In this document: positions 9,449 to 18,329 of the stretch, one piece after another | Layout: each line of letters starts with the position of its first letter | Numbering within the stretch: position 1 is the first letter of the stretch | DNA from: Borreliella burgdorferi B31 | Lineage (GTDB): Bacteria; Spirochaetota; Spirochaetia; Borreliales; Borreliaceae | DNA length: 50,882 nt | NCBI RefSeq assembly: GCF_000008685.2 | Contig: NC_001318.1 | Location: forward strand, 267,642 to 318,523 | Direction of reading: 5' to 3' | Made by a program: the position numbers and the translations under genes | The notes under the pieces: generated by a model | The model's input: the letters and a program-made list of their open reading frames with translations, nothing else | Told to the model about the DNA's origin: nothing | Database searches by the model: none

Positions 9449-10918
9449 TTAATCAATAATACTTGTAAAAGTGTTTGAAAGACTTTCTTTTGCTACATTA
9501 TCAGATGAACTTGTAATTTTTATTTCAATAAAATTAGAAGAATTGGTCTCTAAATCTTTAGCATTAACACTCAAAATACCACTTTCATTTAAAGTAAAAA
9601 GTACCTCAATTTTGGGAATTCCTTTTAAAGCTTTTTGAATATTGCCAAAGGAAAACCTACCTATAGAATAATTTAAAGAGGCTTTTTTGTATTCACCTTG
9701 AAGTATGTGAATCTCAATTTCATCTTGATAATCATTAGTAGTCGTAAATAGTTTGCTTCTAGAAATTGGCAAAGCAGTATTTCTCTTTATTAGAGTAAAA
9801 AATTCATTATCCTTTATCTCAAGTCCAAGAGAATAAGGAGTTACATCCTTAAACTTAATAACAGAATCATTTCTAGAAAGACTAAAAGCATGAATACCTG
9901 CGCCAATAGCTACAACTTCATCTTGATTTAAAGCATCTAAAATTGTAGCAGAAGGAAAGGATTCCTTTAAAACTTTTTCAATCAAGGGGATCCTTGTTGA
10001 ACCACCAGAAAGTATGATTTTTGAAACACTACTAATATCAACCCCAGAATCAGCAATACATTCCATAGATAACTGAATAGTTTTGTCAATATATTCACTT
10101 ATCATTGAATTAAATTCATCCCTTTTAAGATTATAATTCAAATGCTTGCCATCAAGAAAAAGCAAAGTAATGTCGACCTCTTCCATAACAGATAAATTTT
10201 TTTTACCCTCTTCAATTCGCTCTCTTAACTGTTCTAGAAGAAAAATATCTTCTAGATTAAAATCAGGATATTTATTTTTAAAACTATCTAAAACATACTT
10301 TTCAATGATTTTATTAAAGTCATTACCTCCAAGTCGACTTTGCCCTTTGACCGAAAGAACAGTATAGGTGTCGCCTTGTTTTTCCATAAGAGTTACATCA
10401 AAAGTTCCACCCCCAAGATCATAAATAAGAAAAATTCCATCAATCTGTCTTTCAAAGGCATAAGCAATAGCAGCTGCGGTTGGTTCATTAAGTATGGCCT
10501 TACAATTCAAACCAGCAAAATTTGCAGCCTCAACAACACATCTTCTTTGAATCTCAGAAAAATAGGCAGGGACTGTTATTACAGCATTTTCAATCTCTTC
10601 ATCTAAAAATTTTTCAGCGTTCCTTTTAACACTAGCGAGCAAATGTGCTGAAATATATTCTGCTTTATAAAATTCACCATCTACTTTATAAAAATTATTA
10701 GAGCCTATATTGGTCTTAAAATTATAAAATGTTTTTTGAGGATTAACTAATATTTGATTTTTAGCGGCACTTCCAACAAGAACATCCTTATCTGAGAAAG
10801 AAACAATAGAAGGGGTTATTCGCTCACCCCTTTCATTTAATATTATCTTAGAACTAACATCAAAATACGATGCAACAGTATTTGTGGTTCCAAGATCAAT
10901 ACCTATCCATTTTTTCAT
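9449..10918 (-). CDS. dnaK2: Short Hsp70/DnaK paralogue lacking the helical lid (BB_0264 type)
   Basis: Hsp70-family ATPase. The nucleotide-binding domain is complete: IGIDLGTTNT at the N-terminus, IYDLGGGTFDVTLM in the middle and ILSGGSTRIPLI near 325. A beta-sandwich substrate-binding region follows, but the protein stops at 489 residues, where ordinary DnaK continues for about 120-150 more. The helical lid and the C-terminal tail are therefore missing. I chose ATG 10918 because GGGGAGG lies five bases upstream; the frame's earlier GTG at 10924 falls inside that site. It overlaps the preceding small gene by 23 bp, with no grpE or dnaJ beside it. A specialised client at the motor or envelope is possible. 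Confidence 0.92.
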   Translation of the reverse strand: MKKWIGIDLGTTNTVASYFDVSSKIILNERGERITPSIVSFSDKDVLVGSAAKNQILVNPQKTFYNFKTNIGSNNFYKVDGEFYKAEYISAHLLASVKRNAEKFLDEEIENAVITVPAYFSEIQRRCVVEAANFAGLNCKAILNEPTAAAIAYAFERQIDGIFLIYDLGGGTFDVTLMEKQGDTYTVLSVKGQSRLGGNDFNKIIEKYVLDSFKNKYPDFNLEDIFLLEQLRERIEEGKKNLSVMEEVDITLLFLDGKHLNYNLKRDEFNSMISEYIDKTIQLSMECIADSGVDISSVSKIILSGGSTRIPLIEKVLKESFPSATILDALNQDEVVAIGAGIHAFSLSRNDSVIKFKDVTPYSLGLEIKDNEFFTLIKRNTALPISRSKLFTTTNDYQDEIEIHILQGEYKKASLNYSIGRFSFGNIQKALKGIPKIEVLFTLNESGILSVNAKDLETNSSNFIEIKITSSSDNVAKESLSNTFTSIID

Positions 10919-11417
10919 GAACACCTCCCCTATGTATTGAAATAATCAACTCAACCTCACCTAAATCTAACTTAAACTTTTTAGCAATAGCTTCAAAAGA
11001 CATACCTTGTTCATGAAGTAAAATAATCTGATTGCGAACATTATAACTTTCTTTTATTATATTTTTTTCAATAGTAGGCATAGAATAATCCAAATTACTT
11101 TTATAAATTCCATCACTTTTCGATCCAAAACTAGAAGGGCTATTGCCAGGAATAGAGCTATTATTAAACCCTAACAACCTCTGGTCAAGAATTTCAATTC
11201 TCTCATCAACCTCTTTGATGATTCTATTTAAACTTTCAATTTTTATTTCAATAATATTTATATTTCTATCCGTAGCCTGATTAATTTCAATAATTGTTTT
11301 ATCTACCTCACTTTTAAACTTTCTAAGTATGCTATTAGATTTTATTTTCAAATTAATATACACATGAAAATATATAAAAATAAATATAATTAAAATAAGA
11401 TAAAAAACAATAAACAT
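10896..11417 (-). CDS. TM - coiled coil - HTH-like small protein, SwrB-like architecture (BB_0265 type)
   Basis: Protein of 173 residues with an N-terminal membrane helix (about 2-22), then a helical coiled-coil-like stretch (about 25-85, with repeated Ile/Leu heptads) and a Ser/Gly-rich linker. The C-terminal segment ILLHEQGMSFEAIAKKFKLD reads like a helix-turn-helix. This order matches DUF6115/SwrB-type proteins, which lie at the end of the flagellar operon in Bacillus and help activate flagellar export. Here it likewise lies downstream of the flagellar genes. Sequence identity was not tested, so SwrB homology is a proposal. Confidence 0.75.
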   Translation of the reverse strand: MFIVFYLILIIFIFIYFHVYINLKIKSNSILRKFKSEVDKTIIEINQATDRNINIIEIKIESLNRIIKEVDERIEILDQRLLGFNNSSIPGNSPSSFGSKSDGIYKSNLDYSMPTIEKNIIKESYNVRNQIILLHEQGMSFEAIAKKFKLDLGEVELIISIHRGGVHEKMDRY

Positions 11418-11436
11418 ATAAAAACCCTAAAACATT

Positions 11437-11739
11437 TTATCTCTTAATATTAACATTTTTACCAATTTTAGGATCTTCAAATTTATCAGGATATAAACTA
11501 AGCATCACCTTCTCTTCATTTTTATTTTTTTTAACTGGAAACGAAAGCAAATAATTATCCCCTACTTTATTAACTACACATACATTGCCAACCTCAGAAT
11601 CAGTATGACAATCTCTTAAAAATCTAAATCTAGCATTTTGATTAATTTTTAATCTTTTGTGCTTTTCACTTTCACTTAAAAATTGTCTAGCTTTAAAAGA
11701 TCCAACAACAGACATTTTAAAAACTTCAAATGTATCCAT
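11437..11739 (-). CDS. Small conserved-looking protein of unknown function (BB_0266 type)
   Basis: About 100 residues, soluble, with no signal or membrane segment. The second half (VGNVCVVNKVGDNYLLSFPV ... KIGKNVNIKR) reads as a small beta-barrel-like fold, which could bind RNA or a partner, but I do not recognise a family. The frame extends to TTG 11745; ATG 11739 is preferred because AAGGA lies seven bases upstream. It sits 26 bp after the FapA-like gene and 19 bp before the SwrB-like gene, so it shares their transcript. Confidence 0.75.
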   Translation of the reverse strand: MDTFEVFKMSVVGSFKARQFLSESEKHKRLKINQNARFRFLRDCHTDSEVGNVCVVNKVGDNYLLSFPVKKNKNEEKVMLSLYPDKFEDPKIGKNVNIKR

Positions 11740-11765
11740 ATACAAATCCTTATATTAAAAATTAT

Positions 11766-13670
11766 TCACCTAGACTTAAAAGGAATATAGGTCATAACTT
11801 TAATATAATTATCATCCTCTATAAAAGTAACGTTGTTATAATCTTTTGAAAGCTCATAGAAAGCATTCTTAATATAAAGCTTAACGCCTGAACAAGCTAT
11901 ATTTTCAACAGAAACTTTACCCTCTATCTTAGTATTTTCAAGCTCATTTTGCAAATTAATTCGCTTAGCCTCTATCATTTTTATTTCCATTCTAAGAATT
12001 TTACTCTCATTAACAAATTCATTGTAACTATCAATCTTTAAGGATTTTTCTGCCTTATCTGTAATGAGCACAATATTCTTTTTTAAAGCAACAATATCTT
12101 TAGTTAAAACTTCTAATCGCTTTTCAATCTTTTCAAGATGACTAGTAAACCTAGTTAGTAAATCTTTAATTTCAGGATCATAGCCAACATCAATACAGGT
12201 TTCACAACTTCTATCAGAGCCTATAGAATAAGCCCTAACCTCTTCTTTTGCACAAACATTAGAACCAACTATTTTTGATTTTTTACCAATACAAAGAACT
12301 CTCTTTTTAGAAGAAACTGAAGAATTAACAATACCCCTTAAAACTTCAACTTCCCCACCACAATTTAAGGTGACATTTTCTAAAAACTTAGCCCTAACAT
12401 TACCCCGTGCATAAATTTTAGAATCACCCTTACCATTTACACCGCTATGAAAAATAATAGACCCATCCGTTTTTAAATTGCACCGACCCACTAATCCTTT
12501 CACTTCTATTCCACTTTTGGCCATAATATTGTATCCATCTAAAACATTGCCCTGCACAAGAACCATTCCATTATTTACTATATCTCCAGTAGCAGGTCCA
12601 ACATCACCTTTGACTAAATAAATATTATGAACAGATATTACACCATCTGAAACAGACATATACCCATTGCATTTTGCCCGAATTTTATAACCATCTCTAA
12701 AAGTATTCTCGCCCAAAATAAAATCAATATCCTGCCCACTCTCTGATTTTAACACTTTACCAAAAACGGTATAACCATCTACACCTTTGCCAAAAGGAAT
12801 AATTCTGGCCAACTCCTCGCCTTCAATTACATTTCTAAATCCTATGCTTGAAACCTCATACTCACCAAACCTATTATTTTCATCAACAATAAAATCAATA
12901 TAAGAATCCTTACCCTTTACTGGCTCTAGACCCCTTGCAAGTTCAACAGGCTCGCCATAAACAGGATAATCCACAAATTTTGCTACTTTATCCTTAAGTA
13001 TTGCAATATCTATTACTCCATATTTTCTAAGAATATTGAAAATATCTTGTGCAAAAATTTCAGCTCCATTAATTCCAGGCGCAGTAAATTCAATGGTAAC
13101 CGACATTGAATTTTCTGATATTTGAACCATCATTGTAACATTTTCAGAAGGATCAGATTCAAAATCAGCAATTTTTTCATAATATCCACTAGCATTCTCA
13201 ACTATACCTTTCACAATGTCTTTATTGAAATTTTCAATATTGCTATGCAATTCTAATTTAAAAATAACATCTTGATACTTAATAGGAATTCCTTGTCCTT
13301 TTGGTGAGATAACCTTTAGAAATACACCTTTTGAAGATTTCCTGATAAAAAATTCACCATCTGATGAAATAACTTCTTTTTCACCTGAATCATTTTTTGA
13401 ATCAAGAGACACTTTAGGCTTGCTAGAAGAATTCCTATAGGCAACTATTTTCCATTTTTTCTTCCCATATCCCAATATACCATTACTACCTTTTAACAAA
13501 ATCTCATAGTCTAATTCTTTATAAGGTACCGAGAGCTCCAAAGAAGCATCATTTAAGGCCTCTTCAAGAGTATCTGCTTCTATTTCCATTAAATCAACAT
13601 GACTTTCTCTTTCTAAGTAAGATCGCATCTTATCACAAAGTTCAGAAAAATTTATAGCCCTGTCATCCAT
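11766..13670 (-). CDS. FapA (DUF342) family protein with N-terminal Jag_N domain (BB_0267 type)
   Basis: Protein of 634 residues. Residues about 20-80 (EADTLEEALNDASLELSVPY ... NGILGYGKKKWKIVAY) match the Jag_N pattern found in the KhpB/Jag RNA-binding protein. The rest is the FapA/DUF342 body: a YIDFIVDENNRFGEYEVSSIGFRNV-type motif at about 260-285, then a glycine-rich beta-helix-like repeat region (about 340-480). A coiled coil (about 500-590) and a short C-terminal domain end the protein. FapA proteins recur near flagellar and chemotaxis genes and are linked to FlhF-dependent polar assembly in Vibrio. It starts at ATG 13670 with AAGGA inside the end of the previous gene. Confidence 0.85.
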   Translation of the reverse strand: MDDRAINFSELCDKMRSYLERESHVDLMEIEADTLEEALNDASLELSVPYKELDYEILLKGSNGILGYGKKKWKIVAYRNSSSKPKVSLDSKNDSGEKEVISSDGEFFIRKSSKGVFLKVISPKGQGIPIKYQDVIFKLELHSNIENFNKDIVKGIVENASGYYEKIADFESDPSENVTMMVQISENSMSVTIEFTAPGINGAEIFAQDIFNILRKYGVIDIAILKDKVAKFVDYPVYGEPVELARGLEPVKGKDSYIDFIVDENNRFGEYEVSSIGFRNVIEGEELARIIPFGKGVDGYTVFGKVLKSESGQDIDFILGENTFRDGYKIRAKCNGYMSVSDGVISVHNIYLVKGDVGPATGDIVNNGMVLVQGNVLDGYNIMAKSGIEVKGLVGRCNLKTDGSIIFHSGVNGKGDSKIYARGNVRAKFLENVTLNCGGEVEVLRGIVNSSVSSKKRVLCIGKKSKIVGSNVCAKEEVRAYSIGSDRSCETCIDVGYDPEIKDLLTRFTSHLEKIEKRLEVLTKDIVALKKNIVLITDKAEKSLKIDSYNEFVNESKILRMEIKMIEAKRINLQNELENTKIEGKVSVENIACSGVKLYIKNAFYELSKDYNNVTFIEDDNYIKVMTYIPFKSR

Positions 13671-13672
13671 AT

Positions 13673-14152
13673 TTATTCCTTCTTGCTCATTAAAGTTTTA
13701 ATAGCATCTGCAACAACTTTTGGATCATTATCTTCAATAAATGACATTTTTTTATTTTTGTCACTCCCTCTACTCACGTCTTCCGTCTCAAATTTATACT
13801 TTTTAACCTCTTCTATAAAATCACCACTACTACTGATATTTTGAGAATTCTCATAAAGAGAATTTTTATTTTGAAAATCAAGATTCTCTTTAAAATCTTT
13901 ATCACTCTTCTTATCATCTTGAGGTTTATTTTCCATATTGCCAGACAATTCCGTTGAAAAAAGATTCGACAAATATTTCTTAAAGATATATTCAATTAAA
14001 AGTCCAATAACAAAAAAAAATACAAACTGCAATAAAGATCTCACTAAGATTGTAAAAAATGATAAACCACAAAACAATCCTAAAACTGCTGAAATAAACA
14101 GTGCTGACACACTAGTTAATAAAATATACTTCAATTCCCTGCTTATAAACAT
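13673..14152 (-). CDS. Two-TM protein with charged tail; locus reported as atypical Hfq (BB_0268 type)
   Basis: Protein of 159 residues. Residues about 8-30 and 33-55 are strongly hydrophobic helices, and the rest is a charged, Ser/Asn/Lys-rich tail. From memory, the B. burgdorferi gene at this place (bb0268) was reported as an Hfq RNA chaperone that complements an E. coli hfq mutant. I see no Sm fold or Sm1/Sm2 motif here: the sequence looks like a small membrane protein. I therefore leave the symbol blank. It starts six bases after the flhG stop and ends two bases before the FapA-type gene, so it is cotranscribed with flagellar genes. Confidence 0.8.
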   Translation of the reverse strand: MFISRELKYILLTSVSALFISAVLGLFCGLSFFTILVRSLLQFVFFFVIGLLIEYIFKKYLSNLFSTELSGNMENKPQDDKKSDKDFKENLDFQNKNSLYENSQNISSSGDFIEEVKKYKFETEDVSRGSDKNKKMSFIEDNDPKVVADAIKTLMSKKE

Positions 14153-14158
14153 AATGTC

Positions 14159-15046
14159 TTATTCCACACCAAAAAATCTTAATATAAAACCTATAACCCC
14201 TCTTCTTTTTCTATTATCTAGAGAAACCTCCTCAAGGGTGGCAACAATAGAATCAAGACAATAGCTAGCTTTGCTATTTGGATTTACCAAAACAAAAGGT
14301 TTTTGCTTAAAAACAGAACTTCTAATATTTTGATCCTCATAAATATGACCCAAATAATCAATATTTAAATTTAAAAATTGCCCTGAAATATCTATAACCT
14401 TTTTAGCAACTCCCTTGGCCTCGCTAACATTAGCTACTCTATTAACAATAAGCCTTAAATTTTTCAAATTCTCCATCTTATAAGACAAAACCTTAATTAT
14501 TCCATAAGCATCAGTAATCGAAGTGGGTTCTGGAGTAGTAACAATAACAACATCGTCACTAGAAAGCAAAAATGAAATAACTTGTCTTGAAATTCCGGCA
14601 CTAGTATCTATTACAACTATATCATATTCATATATTTTTAATAATTCTTTTATAAATTTATTAACATCAACATCAGAGAGATCTAAAAGCTCCATTGTAC
14701 CAGAAGCACCGGCCAAAAGATCAATATTGTACTCGGTCTTTGTTATTACTTCTCTGATGTCACGACTTTGAGCAATCATATGATATATACTATACTTGGG
14801 AATAACTCCAAGCAAAATATTAACATTAGCCATTCCAATATCAGCATCAAGTATTAACACCTTTTTACCAAGCTCAGAATATTTAAGAGCAAGTCCAATT
14901 GCAATATTACTTTTACCAACACCGCCTTTGCCACTACTAACAGCAATAAATCTTGTTTTGCTGTTTTGAACTTTCTCATCAACTGAAAAATTAAATTTAC
15001 CATTTAATCTCATCATATCTCTTAAACTTTGAGCTTGATCTTCCAT
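14159..15046 (-). CDS. flhG: FlhG/YlxH MinD-like ATPase, flagellar number and placement
   Basis: ParA/MinD-type ATPase that partners the GTPase FlhF. The deviant Walker A KGGVGKS is at 40-46, followed by [10 protein letters not shown] and the [10 protein letters not shown] switch. The extreme N-terminus reads MEDQAQSLR, which carries the DQAxxLR motif known to stimulate FlhF GTPase activity. The C-terminus is basic and amphipathic ([18 protein letters not shown]), as expected for a membrane-targeting helix. It is 295 residues from ATG 15046 and follows flhF after 11 bp. It is gene 26 counting from flgB. Confidence 0.95.
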   Translation of the reverse strand: MEDQAQSLRDMMRLNGKFNFSVDEKVQNSKTRFIAVSSGKGGVGKSNIAIGLALKYSELGKKVLILDADIGMANVNILLGVIPKYSIYHMIAQSRDIREVITKTEYNIDLLAGASGTMELLDLSDVDVNKFIKELLKIYEYDIVVIDTSAGISRQVISFLLSSDDVVIVTTPEPTSITDAYGIIKVLSYKMENLKNLRLIVNRVANVSEAKGVAKKVIDISGQFLNLNIDYLGHIYEDQNIRSSVFKQKPFVLVNPNSKASYCLDSIVATLEEVSLDNRKRRGVIGFILRFFGVE

Positions 15047-15057
15047 TATAACTTTCC

Positions 15058-16224
15058 TTAATAATAAGATTTACTTTTTATCTTCTTAATAAACTCTGCA
15101 TCATCGCTTATTCTGTAGCCATTTATTCTTCTAATAAAAGTAAGTGGTTCTGCAACGCTGATATTATGAGGAACAATTTGCCCATCCGTAACATAAGAAA
15201 CTACCTTCTTCATTTCATAAATCAAACTTATCAAATTTCCAACACAAGTGGTTTCATCCACTTTGGTAAAAATCACAGTTTTATAATTAAAAGGAGAAAA
15301 TTGGTGAAATATTTCTTTGACATCTGATGTTTTTGTGGTAGAGCTGACAGCCAAATGAAATTCAGCATCCCTTCCACAAGCATTAAGAAGCTCCTTCATC
15401 TCAGCAAGCTTCATGAAATCTTTGGGACTTTTACCAATTGTATCAACAAGTATAAGATCGAAATCCTTTGAATCAGTAATTTCATCTTTTAAATCTTTAA
15501 AAGACTCAATTGCTCTAACCGGAATACCCATAATATCACCATAAGTTTGTATTTGTTTTTTAGCTCCAATACGATAATTATCAATAGTAATAATTTTAAT
15601 ATTTAAACTCTTAGATTCTCCATTAATACCATAAATTGCTGCAAGTTTTGCAATTGTGGTAGTTTTTCCAACACCTGTTGGACCAACTAAAATAAAAACC
15701 CTTTTCTTAAGATTATCAATAATAGATCCTGAACATTTAATTGTCTTTGCAATATATAAAACAACATCCTCTCTAACCCTTTCATAATCATCAAGATCTG
15801 ACAAACTAAATTCTCTCTTAATAAACTCATTAATGTCTTTAATATAATTTTCAGAAAAATCATTTTCTCTTAAAATGTCTTCAATTTTTGTAATTGTTGG
15901 ATGATTAATATTTTCTTTTTTATGAGCAAGTTCTGTTTTAAGAGACTTAACTTCTTTAAGCACATCTTCAATTGAAGAATTTTCTTCTCTTTTAATACTT
16001 TGAAGAATCTTTCGCTTTTCATCTTCAACATTAATTTGTTGATTACCAATGTCATATCTAACATAACCTGAAACTTCAACCCAATCTTTGCTAAATAAAC
16101 CTAAAATCCCCCCATGGGGAACGGTTTTATAAGTCATAACCCTAGCATTCTTACCATATTTTTTCTTAATTATTTCTATGACTTCATTATAAGTTGGACC
16201 TTTTTCTGTAAAATATTGAACCAT
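15058..16224 (-). CDS. flhF: FlhF, SRP-type GTPase for flagellar positioning
   Basis: Signal-recognition-particle-like GTPase that marks the cell pole for flagellar assembly. The N-terminal B domain (about 1-60, [20 protein letters not shown]) is followed by a charged linker and the NG domain. G1 is [10 protein letters not shown] (181-190), the insertion-box [10 protein letters not shown] occurs near 220, G3 is DTIGKSPKD, and the FTKVDE motif gives guanine specificity. Its 388 residues are standard. It lies between flhA and flhG with gaps of 3 and 11 bp. Confidence 0.96.
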   Translation of the reverse strand: MVQYFTEKGPTYNEVIEIIKKKYGKNARVMTYKTVPHGGILGLFSKDWVEVSGYVRYDIGNQQINVEDEKRKILQSIKREENSSIEDVLKEVKSLKTELAHKKENINHPTITKIEDILRENDFSENYIKDINEFIKREFSLSDLDDYERVREDVVLYIAKTIKCSGSIIDNLKKRVFILVGPTGVGKTTTIAKLAAIYGINGESKSLNIKIITIDNYRIGAKKQIQTYGDIMGIPVRAIESFKDLKDEITDSKDFDLILVDTIGKSPKDFMKLAEMKELLNACGRDAEFHLAVSSTTKTSDVKEIFHQFSPFNYKTVIFTKVDETTCVGNLISLIYEMKKVVSYVTDGQIVPHNISVAEPLTFIRRINGYRISDDAEFIKKIKSKSYY

Positions 16225-16227
16225 ATA

Positions 16228-18321
16228 TTATTCTTCAACCTCTACTGTTTTAAGAACATTAACTTTAATATTTTGGGGAACCTCTAAAACAGACATAACA
16301 ACAAGATCTGGAATCTCTCTACTTGTTATCACTTTTATTATAGGTCTTGACGATTCGCTTGAGAGAACAACTGGATAAAAACCTTCTGCTTGAACTTCGT
16401 TTACAATTTTGAAAAGTTCATAAATAAATTTAGTTTTTAAATTAGGATCAATTGAACTTATAAGATCATGATTGGATTCTACACGAGAATCAATTATCAT
16501 TTGCTCAAAACTGGGGTTTAAAGTTATTACATTAAGCTCAGAATTTAAATCTAAATATCCACTAGTTATTTGCCTTCCAACCGATTGCCTACATTTCTCA
16601 ATCAAGAAAAATATATCCTTAGTAATACTTGTGAAATCTGCAATTGTTTCAAAAATTGTAACTAAATTGCGAATTGAAACCTGCTCTTTTAAAAGACCTT
16701 GTAAAACCCTTTGAATCTCGCCAACCGAAAAATTCTTAAGAACCTCTTCAACAATAGCTCCGTAATCTTTTTTAAAAACATCAAGAGTATTTTGAACATC
16801 TTGACGAGTCAAAATTTCATAAGAATGTCTTTTAATAAGTTCTGTCATATGAGTAGCAATAATTGAAGGAGGATCTACAACAGTATATCCTAATTTTTCA
16901 GCAGTTTCTCGCCCATCATCATTTACCCAAAGAGAAGGAAGTCCAAATGAAGGATCTTTAACAAGATCTCCATCTATTCCAGAATCAATTCCAACATTTA
17001 TCACTAAAAATTTGCCAAGCTTAATCTCGCCTCGCCCAACTTCAACTCCTCTTAGTTTAAAAGAATAAGCATTGGGCTCAAGTCGCATATTATCAACTAT
17101 TCTAATCTTGGGCACAACTATTCCAAATTCAAATGCAATCTCACGCCTTATCTTAACAATACGATCAAGCAGCTCAGAAGTTTTTGTATCATCAACTATT
17201 GGAACAAGATTATATCCAATCTCAAGAGCTAATGGATCAAGCGGAACAACAGGAGAAACATCTTTGTCTGAATAAATTGACGCCTGCTCTTCTTCAAGTT
17301 TCATTTTTTTATCTATTTCTTCTTTTTGTCTTATTCCTGAAAGAGAATAAGCCAAAAATGCAATTGACAAACTTAAAAACATAAGAATTAGGGTTGGAAA
17401 TCCCGGAAGAAAAGCTAAAAAAAGCAAAAACCCGGAAACAATCCAATAAATGCCTAAATGATTTGTGAATTGATCAAAAATCTCGCCGCCAAAACTATTT
17501 TTTGAAATCGACCTAGTAACAATCAAGCCTGTAGACGTTGAAATTAAAAGAGATGGCAATTGAGACACAAGCCCATCACCAACTGTCAATGAAACATAAT
17601 TGTTAAGAGCTTCGTTAAAGTTAAGACCTTGCAAAGTTATTCCCACTAACAAACCACCAAGAATATTTATAAGAGTTATTAAAAATCCAACCTTAACGTT
17701 TCCTGATACAAATTTAGAAGCTCCGTCCATTGCACCATAAAAATTGACTTCTGATTGTAAATCGTTTTTTTGCCTTGTAGCCTCTTCTTCTGTCAAATTT
17801 CCAGAACTGTAGGCAGAATCAATCGCCATTTGCTTGCCAGGAAGTGCATCAAGAGCAAACCGAGCTGCAACTTCAGCTACCCTTGTTGCTCCCTTGGTAA
17901 TTACAATAAATTGAACAGCAATGATTATTATAAATATTATAAATCCAATAACAAGTCCTTGAATTCCAGAACTACCCACAACAAATGTCCCAAATGTTCT
18001 TATCATTTGCCCATCAAAATTTATACCTTTGGTTAAAATTAACCTAGTAGAAGAAATATTAAGAACGAGTCCAAAAATAGTCATCACAAGCAGTAATGTG
18101 GGAAAAACAGAGAAATCTAGAGATCTCTTAGAATAAAGAACAATTAAAATAATTAAAAGACTTATTACTAAATTAACCGTAATCAAAACATCCAAAATAA
18201 CTGCAGGAAGAGGCAAAATAAAACCGGCAACAACAAATATCAAACCGACCGAAATTATTAAATCAGACTTATTATTAAGCCCCAAATACCCTAATATAGA
18301 ATTTTTTCTAGCATCCAACAA
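16228..18321 (-). CDS. flhA: FlhA flagellar export gate protein
   Basis: Nonameric export-gate component of the flagellar type III apparatus. Residues 1-330 contain about eight membrane helices and the FHIPEP-family cytoplasmic loop (ALDALPGKQMAIDSA). The C-terminal 350 residues form the docking platform for chaperones and substrates. Its 697 residues are the family's normal length. The start is TTG 18321 with AGAGG upstream; the second codon is also TTG. It follows flhB after 8 bp. Confidence 0.97.
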   Translation of the reverse strand: MLDARKNSILGYLGLNNKSDLIISVGLIFVVAGFILPLPAVILDVLITVNLVISLLIILIVLYSKRSLDFSVFPTLLLVMTIFGLVLNISSTRLILTKGINFDGQMIRTFGTFVVGSSGIQGLVIGFIIFIIIIAVQFIVITKGATRVAEVAARFALDALPGKQMAIDSAYSSGNLTEEEATRQKNDLQSEVNFYGAMDGASKFVSGNVKVGFLITLINILGGLLVGITLQGLNFNEALNNYVSLTVGDGLVSQLPSLLISTSTGLIVTRSISKNSFGGEIFDQFTNHLGIYWIVSGFLLFLAFLPGFPTLILMFLSLSIAFLAYSLSGIRQKEEIDKKMKLEEEQASIYSDKDVSPVVPLDPLALEIGYNLVPIVDDTKTSELLDRIVKIRREIAFEFGIVVPKIRIVDNMRLEPNAYSFKLRGVEVGRGEIKLGKFLVINVGIDSGIDGDLVKDPSFGLPSLWVNDDGRETAEKLGYTVVDPPSIIATHMTELIKRHSYEILTRQDVQNTLDVFKKDYGAIVEEVLKNFSVGEIQRVLQGLLKEQVSIRNLVTIFETIADFTSITKDIFFLIEKCRQSVGRQITSGYLDLNSELNVITLNPSFEQMIIDSRVESNHDLISSIDPNLKTKFIYELFKIVNEVQAEGFYPVVLSSESSRPIIKVITSREIPDLVVMSVLEVPQNIKVNVLKTVEVEE

Positions 18322-18329
18322 TAGAACCT

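Noticed and set aside
15870..16079. 69-codon minus-strand frame inside flhF
   Set aside because: Out of frame with flhF and Lys/Leu-rich low complexity; produced by AT-rich composition.
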